This document shows positions 37,601-48,391 of a DNA stretch of 64,000 bases, piece after piece. Under the pieces are notes generated by a model that was not told where the DNA came from, ran no database searches, and was given only the letters and a program-made list of their open reading frames with translations. Every line of letters begins with the position of its first letter. The stretch's first letter is position 1. The position numbers and the translations under genes were made by a program. Source of the DNA: Jacaranda mimosifolia (Eukaryota; Streptophyta; Magnoliopsida; Lamiales; Bignoniaceae); contig CM032133.1 in NCBI GenBank assembly GCA_018894105.1, forward strand, positions 17,932,501 to 17,996,500, written 5' to 3'.

Positions 37601-39032
37601 AGGGCACTCATAGATACAAGATTATACCTAAAAGAAGGCACATAAAGGGCATCATGGATAATGAGATTAGATTTGAGTTTAATAAAGCCAAAAAAATGAA
37701 TAGGTAAATTAGTACCATTTGGAAGAGAAGCTGTAGAATTGGATAGTTAAAATAGATGAAAAAATAAATAAACATTTGAACAAATGTGACTTGAGGCACT
37801 AGAGTTTAGAATCCAGGACTTTGAATTGTTGAAGGAGGAGTGGACAGAGAGACATATACCTGTGCTGTGAGCTGTAGCTGGAGTGTTGAATTTAGAGGCT
37901 TGAGCTGAAGTGTTTAGATGGTTGGATAGTAGTGTGATGAGATGAGAATATTGAGAAGGACTCAACGAGTGGATGAAATTTCCAATGCCATCGCTAGAAT
38001 CATTTTCTGAGGTGTGATTGACGGTGTTGATCTGAGAAGTTTGGTTGACTCTGTGAGTGAATGAGGATGATGGAGACTAAGATGCATTAGGATTGCGAGG
38101 CTTGTGATTGAAGCGAGGGGGATAGCCATGTAACTTGTAGTAGGTTTTAATCGTATGGCCATGGTAATTGCAATGGGTGCAAAATAACCGTTCCTTCTTA
38201 ACTCCTTTGTAAGCTACTGTATTTGAGTTCTGAAACCTCTCATTATGCTTAGGAGGATATTTTGGATGCTCAGATCATGCTGCAAATGCCATTAAGTTGT
38301 TGGATTCAGTGGTAGAAGAGATGCCGACTGCACGTTGTTGTTTCTCTTGAACAACAAGGGAGAATATCTTGCAAATGGAAGGAAGAGGATCTTGTAGGAG
38401 GATTTGACCTCCAATTTGAGCAAAAGAATTATGAAGCCCTATGAGGAACGCCATAGCATATTCTCAGTTGTAATGCTCTTGAATTTCCTTCAAGCCTCCG
38501 TAGGTGCACTGTCCACAACTACAGTTTGGTCGAAAATTGCTCAGCTTTTCCCGAAGAGCTTTGAGCTTTGTGAAATATACTCCGACAGATAGATTTCCTT
38601 GAGAGAGATTGATCAATTCCTTATGTAGTTGAAAAATTCGAGGATTGTTGCTCTGCTGGAAGTGCTCTTTGAGATCATTCCAGATTTCTCGAGTAGATTT
38701 GAAAAGATGATGCTAGCACTGATTTCCTTAGAAACTAAATTAAGGATCCAAGAGATAACTATGTTGTTATTGCCTGTCCACGAACCAAGGAGTTGAGGAT
38801 CGTCGACTGAAGGTTTTTCAATCGATTCGTCTACGAAATCGAGTTTATTCTTCACCGACAGAGCAATAATCATGGCTATGCTCCAAGATGGATAGTGTTC
38901 ACCAGTTAATGGCTATGATACAAGGATCAATCCTGGATTATCTGAGTGGTTGATGAAGAATGGGTTAGAGATATTGTCCATGGAGGATTGAGTGTTGGAT
39001 GTGCCAGAATTGGCTAAATAGGGGATCTCCAT
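34700..39032 (-). pseudogene. Nested copia gag-pol remnant
   Basis: Gag begins at an ATG near 39032 and includes SDNPGLILVS, a stop, then PLTGEHYPSWSIAM and IALSVKNKLDFVDESI, with NNIVISWILNLVSKEISASI further on. A zinc knuckle near 38175-38125 (CTHCNYHGHTIKTYYKLHG) has its last Cys changed to Tyr. Integrase (37534-36968) has HLWHSRLGHLSSQTLASM, the first Asp in GDVWGPF and the second in RSDNAKEF. The RT region (about 36235-35280) has CKWVFKLKYKNDGSIDRHK and [17 protein letters not shown], with the polymerase motif reading YVND. RNase H ends in SRSSTEAKS near 35025. Numerous stops and frameshifts mean the copy cannot be active. The LTRs are still similar, so decay is recent relative to the copia at the window start. 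Confidence 0.88.
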
Positions 39033-39134
39033 AAGGAGAGACACGAAGAGAGAATAGACAGAGTACTGGAAGAAAGAAGGAGAGCTTAGAAAGGTGTGGA
39101 AGATGCAAAAAAATTGACTACGGCTACTATGTTA

Positions 39135-39414
39135 TGAGGCAAATCTGCCATGAAAGAGAGCTTAGCTAAAAACTGGAAGCTTTCTGTAAATGTGAAGTGT
39201 TTGCATGGCAACCCTTAATGCTACATTTATATACATGACTGTAGCAAGTAAAGAAAGAGAAAAAAAGCTAATTAACCACCTAATTATCTGGCTAACTAAC
39301 TTGGTAACCAATTAAGTTATAGAGTAAAAATCTTCTAACTAATAGCCAACAGAAAAAGGGTTACAGCTAGATAAAAGGGAATGCTTACAAGCATGATTTC
39401 TATACACTCTAATA
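39135..39414 (-). repeat. 5' LTR of nested copia element
   Basis: Partner of 34408-34688. The sequence immediately downstream on the coding strand (TAACATAGTAGCCG) is only a poor match to a tRNA-Met primer site. Confidence 0.9.
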
Positions 39415-39759
39415 AGAAATTGTTCAGATTTGGTTGAAACTTAGTTTTGATGGAAACTATCCTGGCTAGCTATATAAGGTGAAGGCTCTGGAAATGGTTA
39501 GATCTTGCTGGAAAATTGTGGAGAAATTATGATGGTGATAATTTATAAATTTGTTGGATAAGTATGGTTAGATATGACTAAATGTTGGATCTTGAGATTA
39601 TATTGATAATTAGATTATAATATAAGTAATTTATAATTCATAGAGGTATGATTTAGATACCATGATTTTATAACAATGTAATAAGAAAAGTGATAAAAAT
39701 ATGTTCAATTTATTTGAAAATTAATAAGTAGGGAAATATCACTCTTTCATATACATAAG

Positions 39760-39805
<46 letters not shown>

Positions 39806-40534
39806 CGCGCGCTCAAAGATAGTAACTTGAGTTATTATAGTAATTAGAATAGTGTATAGTACCTTAAGTAAACTAATTTTATTTTCATTCCCTGATGATA
39901 TTATTATCAAAAGAACAATCCATAGGAATTAAATCTTGAATTTAGGTATTTAGGCATCCAAGTTGTTGGAAAATCGCGATCACAAGAATCGGTGAGGATT
40001 TCTACCCCTTTTCAATTTTTATTTTGTTACCTGTAATTCTTTTTGCCAAAACACCTTGAATATTGATATGTGAGATTTTTTTCCGGTTAACCATCATTAT
40101 CTTCTAGAATCACATGCCTATTTCTTGTTTTCAAGAACCCCTCGTTCATTGATATATGAAGTCTTTTATTCCTTTCAAATTTTCATCTGTTACTGGTTAA
40201 TCATTACTATCTAAAAATCATATTACCTTTTCGCACTTTTTGAAACGCCTCGCTTATGGTGATGATAATTGTTTGATTTGTTTGGTTAATTCAAGCAGGT
40301 TGAAATCCTGAATTATTCCTAATCAAAAACTCTTGGCATTGGTATTTATTTCGATTAGTTTCTTATAATCAAAACTATGCTATTCAAATAAGTAAAGTAC
40401 TTTCAAAACATCTCAAAAAGATTAATAAAAATACAGAAGAATAATTATGAAACGTCTTCTACTCCAAATAAGTTATAAATGAAAAAGATTCATGTTTTCT
40501 AATAATTACAAATCTCCTCGTTCTACTCGTCGAA

Positions 40535-40905
40535 TCGGGAACTAAGTGCCACACTTACTGATAAGGGGTGTGTAGTAGGGGCCACCTCTAAAATCCCGAG
40601 GTTGACACCTTCTGCTATATTTATTGTATTCTTAACTCTTTTGAATATCTTATTCGGTCAGTACTGTAAAATATGTGCCGGGCAGAGCAAAGTGCCACAC
40701 TAGTTGACAGGGGATGTGCATGGGGGCCATCTCTTGAATATGTTGTCATTGACATCTCTGGATTTCATTACTAGACATCTTTCAGCTGTATTTTGTACCT
40801 CAAATGATAAAATCATATTTTATTCTTCATGAAATGAAACGTAAGGAACTAAGTGCCACGTGTGGTGGTGAGGCAAGGCCACCTCAATCCTGTACACTTG
40901 AATTT
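40535..40905 (+). repeat. Three diverged copies of a GTGCCAC repeat inside the solo LTR
   Basis: AACTAAGTGCCACACTTACTG (40541), GCAAAGTGCCACACTAGTTG (about 40687) and GGAACTAAGTGCCACGTG (about 40848) each precede a GGCCACCTC or GGCCATCTC block. Spacing is about 145-160 bp. This is analogous in position to the 41-bp minisatellite of the other solo LTR. Confidence 0.7.
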
Positions 40906-41578
40906 GAACATGAAATGTGAATTCTCCTCGCTGGTATAGGACAGTGATGGAGTTACATGAAATGTTTGACATAATTATGATACCTCTGATATGATAAGGT
41001 TTATTATAGGTAATTTAATTTAAGCATCTCATTTAACTTAAGGAGCAGTTCTCATAAAAGCCTGTTACAGAAATCCAGTTAACTTGGCATGTTTGTTTTC
41101 TACTTAAATTCTCTCTCTATCATCTTCTACTACAAAATAAACTCTATACAGGTAACTCTCTCCATCTTTCCTCATTGAGTCATTCGGACTCACTCTTATA
41201 CTTCTCTTTGTATAGATAAAGCCGGATTGGTCGCTCCGGGAGAAGAAACATGGGAATAGAAGAGGAAGAAATAGTTTTTTAAAATTCTATTGTACCCAGT
41301 TCGATAAGTTTATGTATATACATAATAAGATTTATAGCTAGGGCAGCTTTAGTACTATACCTCAGGTACTAGTATATGTGTGTACTCATCTATAACTAGA
41401 AAAAGTTCCAACTAGTGTACAAAGAAATATATATATATATATATATAAGTTGTTTCTTTTAATACAATTTGTCAATTTAATTTGTTAGTTTGCGCTTAGA
41501 ACTGGCTCTTGAAAGGAAAATCTCCTAGAAAGCGTTAGTGTTGCGGTGTGGTAGCTTCGGGACCTCTAGGGTGCCACA

Positions 41579-41820
41579 CACACACACACACAGACACAGA
41601 GATGAGTTGTTTCGGACAGCAGGGTTTAGGAATAAAGGAAAGAAAAAGAAAAAAAAACATTAAAGTGAGGCCATTTTCGTCATTTTAAGTGGTTGGGGAG
41701 TGAAGTGAAAATTGAAACTTCACATGAGGAGTCCAAAATAAAAATAGATAGGTGGGACTGAATTTTAAAGTGAAAGTGAGTTTAGGGATTTTTAAATAAG
41801 ATACCCTAAATATAACCATA
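41579..41820. mobile_element. Right arm of Mutator-like element 2
   Basis: After the (CA)n run the sequence resembles the right end of MULE 1 (AGGGTTTAG, GGGAGTG, then a terminal GTGAGTTTAGGGATTTTT). It is the inverted counterpart of the left end at 23700, which supports the view that the LTR insertion split the MULE. Confidence 0.6.
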
Positions 41821-42935
41821 TCGAAAACAAATTAACAATGAAAACTAAAAAGTACAATCACAAAAAAATATATATATGAAGAGTATATCAACAATAAATT
41901 AACTTTGTCGTTGGGGAATAGCAAATTTAACAATATATTTTGATATTTTAAGTAAGAGAATTAACTATTTAACAATATAAAATGAAGATTTCATATGAGA
42001 ATATCAAATATTCAAGAATATCATAAAATTTTAAAATGGTTTAAATTTTAAATGTAAATGAGAAAATAGAAGAAAAAGTAAAGCATTTTTATTCGTTACA
42101 TTTTTTTAAAATTAAATTATATAGATATTAATATAATATATAATCAAATATTTTTTCCTTATAATGTGAGGTCTTTTAGAGGGATGTTGCACGTAAATGA
42201 AGGTGATGCTACACCTGAAGAACCACAACTTGGACAAAAATTATAAAAGTTGACTTCATTTATAAATTACTCGCCCTCTTTAACTATTTGAAATCTAATA
42301 TATATAAAGTAAAATGATGTTCAAGTCTATTTTAAGTATATTTCTTATGTGACAATGATGTGGATAAGTTAGTTTTGTTTATATTTGACATGTAAATGTA
42401 TTTCATATATAATATATGTAACTCCCTATATTATATTTTCATATTTATCTTTTCTATATATCAACATATTTCCATATATAATATACATGTAACCTTTTAT
42501 ATTAATTTTTGTAACTCCCTATAATTTTTGTATCTCATTCTTATATTATTAATTTTATTCTTTTTGCCTATATCAACATATATATATATATATATGTAAT
42601 ATTCTATCAATATTTATTTTAACATTAATATAAAAAGATTATATTAGTTCATTTTTTATTACCCCATATTTGATTTTGCTAAATATTCAATATATATACA
42701 TATTAATATATAATTTTTATAACTCTATATTTTAATATATAATTTTTGCTATAAAAATGAGTTATTATGTGATTAATATAAAATACTATCTTAAATAATT
42801 TTTTAGTAACTCCATATCTAATATTGGTAAGTACTCAATATATATATATGGAAAATAATATATATGTATATATGTATATATACATTAGTTTATGTATGCA
42901 AAGTTCTAATTACTCTATGGAATTTAATTTTATAG

Positions 42936-42978
<43 letters not shown>

Positions 42979-43082
42979 ATATTAATAATAATAATCCAAA
43001 AAAGAGGTGAAGCCACCTTAATAAGATATTATTTTTATTATATGTATAATAAAAAACTTTTCACATGTATATAAATCTTACC
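41821..43082. other. AT-rich intergenic DNA with (CT)n(TA)n microsatellite
   Basis: No gene is seen. (CT)n followed by (TA)n at about 42930-42978 is matched by a similar compound microsatellite at 43817-43859. Each precedes a copy of the same repeat, so these may be the 5' ends of two related Helitron-like elements. Confidence 0.45.
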
Positions 43083-43380
43083 TGAATTTAGCATTTCCTA
43101 AAATTATGTTCTATTCCGTAATTTGATATTTTAATTAAGTTAAATTCCTTAATCTAAGCACATAATTCCTACAAGTAATTTATACTAAAAATAATCGAAA
43201 TATGCAGTCAACTAATATTTAAAGATACAAAACTATTGTCTTTCTGTTTTCTTCACCGTGTAAGTTTGGTGAGTTAAAATCTAATTTTTTTGAATATGCA
43301 TGTATTTTGTAATTTACATATGGTTTTCTAATATTAATAAATTTTTATGTTTATAGACAAGTCAATTTGTAAAAGAAATA
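43083..43380 (+). repeat. Paralogous empty-site copy of the repeat that hosts the 12-kb element
   Basis: This segment (AATTTGATATTTTAATTAAG, CTTAATCTAAGC, ACTAATATTTAAAG and so on) matches 44068-44199 joined to 56280-56460. At 43195-43215 it reads through the position where the other copy is interrupted, so it documents the uninterrupted structure. Confidence 0.72.
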
Positions 43381-43817
43381 TATGTATCTTTATATATATA
43401 TAAAATAAAATATGTTTTGTATCATAATTTAATATTTTAATCACTAAGACTTAGAACTTTCTTTGTAAAAATTATTTTCAATTAATTTTTTCAAAAGCAA
43501 TTTTATTACTTTTCATATGTTTAATATTTACACTTTTAGGGATCCAATTATAGTTTATATATTAACTAGCTATGTTTATATTATTGGTTCGAATAAGATT
43601 ATAAACCACATTTTTAAAGTAACATATTGATTTCAAATAGAGTAAAAATGATGGTTAATTTATTTAAAAATAATACTTTCGAGATTGCATATGCTAAGGA
43701 ATTTTAAAACTTTACCAAGTATAGTACAACCGTTGTTACCTTTAATCATTAAAAACAACAATTATGTATATTTTGTTTTGTTAACTTTTGTGATTGACAA
43801 AAAACTCATAGCTACTC

Positions 43818-43857
<40 letters not shown>

Positions 43858-44199
43858 TTACATGTGTGTATATATATAACAAATGTTAAGTTATTATATA
43901 AATGGCTAATGTGAGTATCAAAATTTAGCTATTGACATATTTGTGCTAAATATTTTATTTTTTATTTCATAAATATAGGCACTAAGTCCATATAGTAGTT
44001 TTAAAATTTTGATATTTTGAAATGGTAAGATTTCCTATAACTCTTTCTCTATTTAGTTTGAAATTTTTTGCCTTAATTTAATATTTCCTAAAATATATTT
44101 TATTCATAATTTGATATTTTAATTAAGTTAAGTTCCTTAATCTAAGCTCACAATCCCTACAAATAATATATACTAAAAATAACCAAACATACAATACAC

Positions 44200-45924
44200 G
44201 GTTTTTTTTAAAAAAAATTGTAAAAAAGAAAAATTACAAAAATATAGCAAATTGGGAAGGTTTACAAATTTATAGTAAGTTGCACTCGGTGAGTACAACT
44301 TCTATTTGTTACTGTTTAAAGTTGCACTCGGAAGGTTTACAAATTTATAGTAAGTTGCACTCAGTGAGTACAACTTCCAGATTTGCGTTCTACACAAAAT
44401 GCAAATACAATAAATAAATGTCCATGTAAATAATACAGTACAAAAAATAAACATATCATGAATATAAATTATAAATACAGACAAAAATATGAATTTAATT
44501 CTTTTATTATTTTAAATATTCAAAAATAGTTAAATAATTAATATGAAATTATTTTCAATTTTTACATTTGCAATTTATGAAAGTTATTTGCAATTTATGA
44601 ATTTATATTACTAATTACAATACAAATTACAATTTCATTTCTAATATGAGTTAAATATATTTAAGGTCATTTTTAATGCATTTTTGGGCATAACTGAATT
44701 AATATTTCTTCTGAAAGAATTTTTTAAATAATTTTTTATTTAAATATTAGTAAGGTATTTAATATTTTTAACTAATTAATACATTAAATATTTTTAACTA
44801 TTTAACAATATTTTCTTATTTTGAATGAATTAATTTTGTGACGCCCCTATCGGGAGACACATGCTCCCATTCGACATGCTACTCAAATCAATACCACAAG
44901 TTCTTTGAATTACAAAAAATAGGTCTTTTAAAAACCAAATAATTAATTCCCACAAACATCCGTTAAGAGTTTGATTTGTTATCAAATTATAATAAATCAC
45001 ACCTAATATTTTGAAAACGTACCTGTATATTGACATCAGTAACTCAAAAGGCTACAATCAATATACTCATAAATTCATTGGTTGATCCGCATTGGGTTAA
45101 ATATTCTTTTCTTCAGCTTTCCTATCTATATCAATCCAATTTAATAATTTCCAACGAAAGATGTATCAACTTGAGACTAATAACAAGATCTTAATTAACC
45201 GTTTATGTCATTCAACATTAATTTATGCATCTAATTTCGTCGTAATATAACTCAATCATATCAAATCAGGGCTAAAAATATGATACAATTAAAATTGTAA
45301 TTAATCAGGGCTAATAATCTGATATAATTGAAAATTACCAAATTAAATTGAGTTCGAGTCCAAATCACGTCCCGAATTTAGTCCAGTTGTGTCCAAAATT
45401 AAATTTGGAGCAAGCTGGTCACCGCCTCCAGCGTGGAAACCACCTGGACCAAAAGGTGTGCCTCTCCGAGCCCGTTAAAACCCCTCAACCAATTTCGCGG
45501 TCCGCCGCCTTGGTCCGTTGCATTAAATTTTTCCAGCGAAATCACCATTGATTTGGTTCACATTTCGTATGGCTGTGATCCTTGAGCTGAGAGGAATCCA
45601 ACCATGGTTTCAGTTTTTAATTTGGAGTTGAAACGAAGAAAAATCGAAGGTGGAAAGAGGTTGCATAGTTTTGAATTTTTTTTTTTCCCTCTTCTTTCCT
45701 ATTCTCTATCTATACTTTTGTGTCAAAATTTTTTTGGTATTGTTGAAAGTTGCACTCATCGAGTGCAACTTTCAACATAACAAATAGTACCGCCGGCTGA
45801 GGGTACTATTTGTTACTGTTGAAAGTTGCACTCGGTGAGTATAACTTACTATAAATTTGTAAACCTTCCCAATTTGCTATATTTTTGTAATTTTTTTTTT
45901 CACAATTTTTTTTAAAAAAAAACC
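44200..45924 (+). repeat. X unit 1 of the 12-kb element
   Basis: It begins GGTTTTTTTT and ends AAAAAAAACC, so the unit is itself bounded by inverted termini. Inside are an AT-rich part (44390-44830), a marker box GGGAGACACATGCTCCCAT (44852-44870), a fragment of the Pro/Ser-rich coding-like segment (45470-45590) and a hairpin cluster (45742-45850). Compared with X unit 4 it lacks about 330 bp of the AT-rich part. Confidence 0.82.
45742..45850. repeat. Hairpin cluster in the subterminal region (16-bp arms)
   Basis: GTTGAAAGTTGCACTC (45742-45757), a 3-nt loop and its exact complement (45761-45776) form one hairpin. AACAAATAGTAC (45779-45790) and GTACTATTTGTT (45803-45814) form a second around a GC-rich loop. 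The first arm then recurs at 45819-45834. Equivalent clusters lie at 48476-48600, 51560-51620, 54220-54290 and 56130-56210. Confidence 0.9.
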
Positions 45925-48391
45925 TACACAAGTCCATAGAAATATTGATATTCCAACATTTTTCATCCATTTGTTTCAAGTGAACTTCATTGAAGAACAT
46001 AAAAATGAGAACTCCCTTCGGAATACCAAAAGGTGCCCGAAGGCTAATGTGTAATACTCTTCGATTTTTTCATCACATAATGCTTAAAATATACATTCAT
46101 AAGTCTATAAAAATATTAAAGTTCCAACATTTTTCATCCATTTTGCAAGTAAACTTCCTTGAAAAACATGAAAATGGGAACTCCCTTTGTATTATAATAC
46201 CAAAGGGTGCCGATGTGTCACTAACGGACTCTATTTATGCAGCGGAACACTTGTCTGTCCGTGTGGCATCTCAGGTTCCACCCAACCTTGATCCGCCAAC
46301 GTCCATCTCGAGTCTTTTTCAAGACCTGTTACTCGATTCGGCCCAATAGCTTACTAGCATAAGCATCAGAACGCCTCCCGGTACTTGCGTACTCACCTAT
46401 TCTGAATGCCCACAATCATCGGAGACTCGCGTCTGTCACGCCGAGCGTGTTTCCTTAACGGTCCCTGACTAGCCAGCATGCACGTCTCAATCTTAGGCCC
46501 CCTACGTGCATCTCTCAATGGCAAAGGAGCAATCTCGCTCCGTCTTGGCATTGAGGGTCACTCACGTGCCCACAACGCAATCCTCGAGCTCGTCACTCGC
46601 TCGGAGCGCTTAGGCCGTTCCGTAGCGCCCTTCGTTTGTGCCTCACCTTAGTAGGGCCACATGTAAGTCCCAGGACTTATGTGATGTGCCATCATCTTAT
46701 ATTAGTCCCGCACGAAGCGTTGGACATCGTTTCCTGCTTGCTAGCAACATGCCACAACTTGCCCGCTATGAGGCGTCGCCCCACGACCGCATGTCTTAAG
46801 CCAATGGATCCCCGCAGCAAGGCTAGAACCCTAGCGCATGCTTAGCAAGTTAGTTCACGAGATATTTGGGTGTTCATCTCGATCACTCAATCGGCCTAGA
46901 GGTGTTGCCCCATAATTTTCAAAGCCCATGGGGCAATAACGTTTCCGCCTTCAAACCTCTCGGCACCCTCCCGGACCCAACGCGGGCCCACCTTGCCCCG
47001 CACAGCCCATTCGGTTCCCGACCCGTCCAGGGACTCTAAACACTCATTCGAGATGTCTAGAGCTGGCCCTTGAAGCCTGTCCATCGCCTTCAAGGAGTTG
47101 CCTGCTTAGTGCCTTCACAACATGGGAGGACTGGCCGGTTGCCCACCGTCCCAACAGCCTTTCAGACATGCCTGTCCCCCTTATAATAGACTTAAAAAAT
47201 ATTTCTGTTGTGCCCACAGTAGACATTGTAATGCCGAGCATGTATACATTTTCGCAAATTTCTCTCCTGGCGTCCAAATCACATGCCACTTGAACCGTTG
47301 GATAGATCTTGGCTTCTACATTAACTCTGCGAAGTTCCAGCCCCGTCCGATTCTCCATGGAACAGTAATTGCCCTCACAATAAGCTGGAATCACAACAAT
47401 GCCACTACACTGCCGCATTCTAAACATTTTCGCCGTTTCCTATCCAAACGGAACTGTATACTAGTGAAACTTGGTGGGAACGTTTCCAACACCTCAAGGA
47501 ACGTCCCAAAGAAACAGTTTCACAAAAATCCTTTTCCAAGCCACTCTGCTCAATGCACTTTTGCGCTACCCGCGCGCAGCAAGACCGCTCCCGGTCGCCC
47601 TAAATGTTCGGTGCCCAAATGGACACGGAATTACTTCAAACTTGGTGGGAAGCATCCTCATACCTCAGAGAGTATGCCATTGAAACAGTTTTGTAATCCG
47701 CACCTTGCAAGAGTCTCTGCTCATGGGCCATTTTCGCCGTACCGAGTGAGCCAACAACGCCTTGTCGCTCCTAACACCCTTTCAAGTCACGGTCGTCATT
47801 CTTCTCCAATGAGAAACCCATGACACGATGGCTAATGAGTAATACTTTTTGAACTCATCCCATCCTTTTTGCAGCCAAGTTCACCATTTTTACTTCAAAC
47901 ACTGGTCCACTTGAAACCGCGAGAAAAACGTAACAAGGACAGAGAACTCATTGAGAATAATGAAGGATAGGAGAGAATATTTTGATAAAATCTATTTTAG
48001 TATTTTGGAGGAAAATGAGTATATGGATGTTTTCCCAAAACAAAATGAGGAAACATAACCAAACATTTGGTAAACAACTTTGGTGATAAATTCGACCAGC
48101 TTGAGTGCAATCCTACAGCTCTTCACATGGGGCGGCCAACAGAAGAGACTGTTTCCCATTTCTCTATTTTGCAGTGAAGTGTGGAAGGGTGGAAGGGTGG
48201 AAGGTGAAAGCTATAACAAAAGCTTTCATTATATAAAGAAGAGGCCACCATGACTGCAATAATGGAGAGTATTCTCACGGGAAATAGCTTTGGCCGTCGG
48301 ACCATGAGAAGGGAAAAATTGCAGACAGATTGAAGGACTGAAACTTGAGCTAAGAAAGGAAATTATGTATAGTATCTTATCATATTGTGAT
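45925..48391 (+). other. B segment of the 12-kb element, GC-richer, origin unknown
   Basis: 2467 bp of markedly higher GC than anything else in the window. It repeats in reverse at 51691-54152. Two neighbouring, imperfect direct repeats occur at its left edge (TTCCAACATTTTTCATCCATTT at about 45951 and 46119). No domain is recognised in any frame. The longest open frame is 47122-47823. A gene fragment, a non-coding RNA or retroelement spacer captured by the element are all possible. Confidence 0.7.
47122..47823 (+). CDS. Hypothetical 233-codon open frame in the B segment, doubtful
   Basis: It is the longest open stretch in the B segment. It has no signal peptide, no membrane span and no recognised domain, and it is rich in Pro, Ser, His, Arg and Lys. 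It contains an internal repeat: VKLGGNVSNTSRNVPKKQF and, 53 residues later, FKLGGKHPHTSESMPLKQF, reflecting an underlying DNA duplication (about 47465-47560 and 47636-47730). In the inverted copy (52253-52910) the same region is split between frames, so the frame is not conserved between the two arms. That argues against a functional protein, as does an overlapping 127-codon open frame on the other strand (47044-47427). Function is unknown. Confidence 0.22.
   Translation: MGGLAGCPPSQQPFRHACPPYNRLKKYFCCAHSRHCNAEHVYIFANFSPGVQITCHLNRWIDLGFYINSAKFQPRPILHGTVIALTISWNHNNATTLPHSKHFRRFLSKRNCILVKLGGNVSNTSRNVPKKQFHKNPFPSHSAQCTFALPARSKTAPGRPKCSVPKWTRNYFKLGGKHPHTSESMPLKQFCNPHLARVSAHGPFSPYRVSQQRLVAPNTLSSHGRHSSPMRNP

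Larger units (their letters stand above)
34408..39414 (-). mobile_element. Complete-length but inactive Ty1/copia retrotransposon, minus orientation
   Basis: Two direct repeats, 34408-34688 (281 bp) and 39135-39414 (280 bp), are nearly identical and are the LTRs. Between them, read leftwards, are gag, integrase, reverse transcriptase and RNase H. On the coding strand the LTR ends CTCA and begins TATTAGAGTG or TATTAAAGTG, apparently a decayed TG start. A purine tract (coding strand TTGAGAGGGG, at 34689-34698) abuts the 3' LTR. No 5-bp target duplication is recognisable. The element sits inside the solo LTR. Confidence 0.88.
33282..41578 (+). mobile_element. Solo LTR (about 3.3 kb, gypsy/chromovirus-like) split by a copia element
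   Basis: It starts TGTAACGTCCC, as the solo LTR at 2372 starts TGTAACACTC, and ends GGGTGCCACA. Removing the nested copia (34408-39414) leaves about 3.3 kb without any coding domain, close in size to the 2372 LTR and likewise holding an internal repeat. TATAAATAGGGGGCAA at about 33725 is a plausible LTR core promoter followed by a transcript leader. The flanks are (GT)n on the left and (CA)n on the right, so a 5-bp target duplication cannot be shown. Confidence 0.62.
23700..41820. mobile_element. Mutator-like element 2 (two convergent genes), interrupted by nested retroelements
   Basis: The left end (about 23700-23830, with AAAATCCCTAAACTAC and GTTTAGTCCCC) is mirrored by the right end at 41640-41820 (GTGAGTTTAGGGATTTTT on the plus strand). 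It carries a plus-strand DUF1985-like gene (24713-26373) and a minus-strand transposase gene (29950-33017) separated by a tandem array. The right arm is split by a solo LTR (33282-41578), so MULE-derived DNA is about 9.8 kb. Possible target duplications ATATAACACA (left) and ATATAACCAT (right) are imperfect, and end positions may be off by tens of bases. Confidence 0.68.

Noticed and set aside
38880..38930. TTGTATCATAGCCATTAAC on the minus strand as a tRNA-Met primer site
   Set aside because: The sequence is within the gag coding region (it continues SDNPGLILVS and precedes PLTGEHYPSW) and lies over 200 bp from the LTR.
39767..39812. (GT)n(GC)n tract as a regulatory Z-DNA element
   Set aside because: It is a plain compound microsatellite in the solo LTR. 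Z-DNA potential alone does not support a function.
47044..47427. 127-codon minus-strand frame in the B segment as a gene
   Set aside because: It overlaps another open frame, shows no motif, and is not clearly conserved as a protein in the second copy (52650-52913 is shorter).
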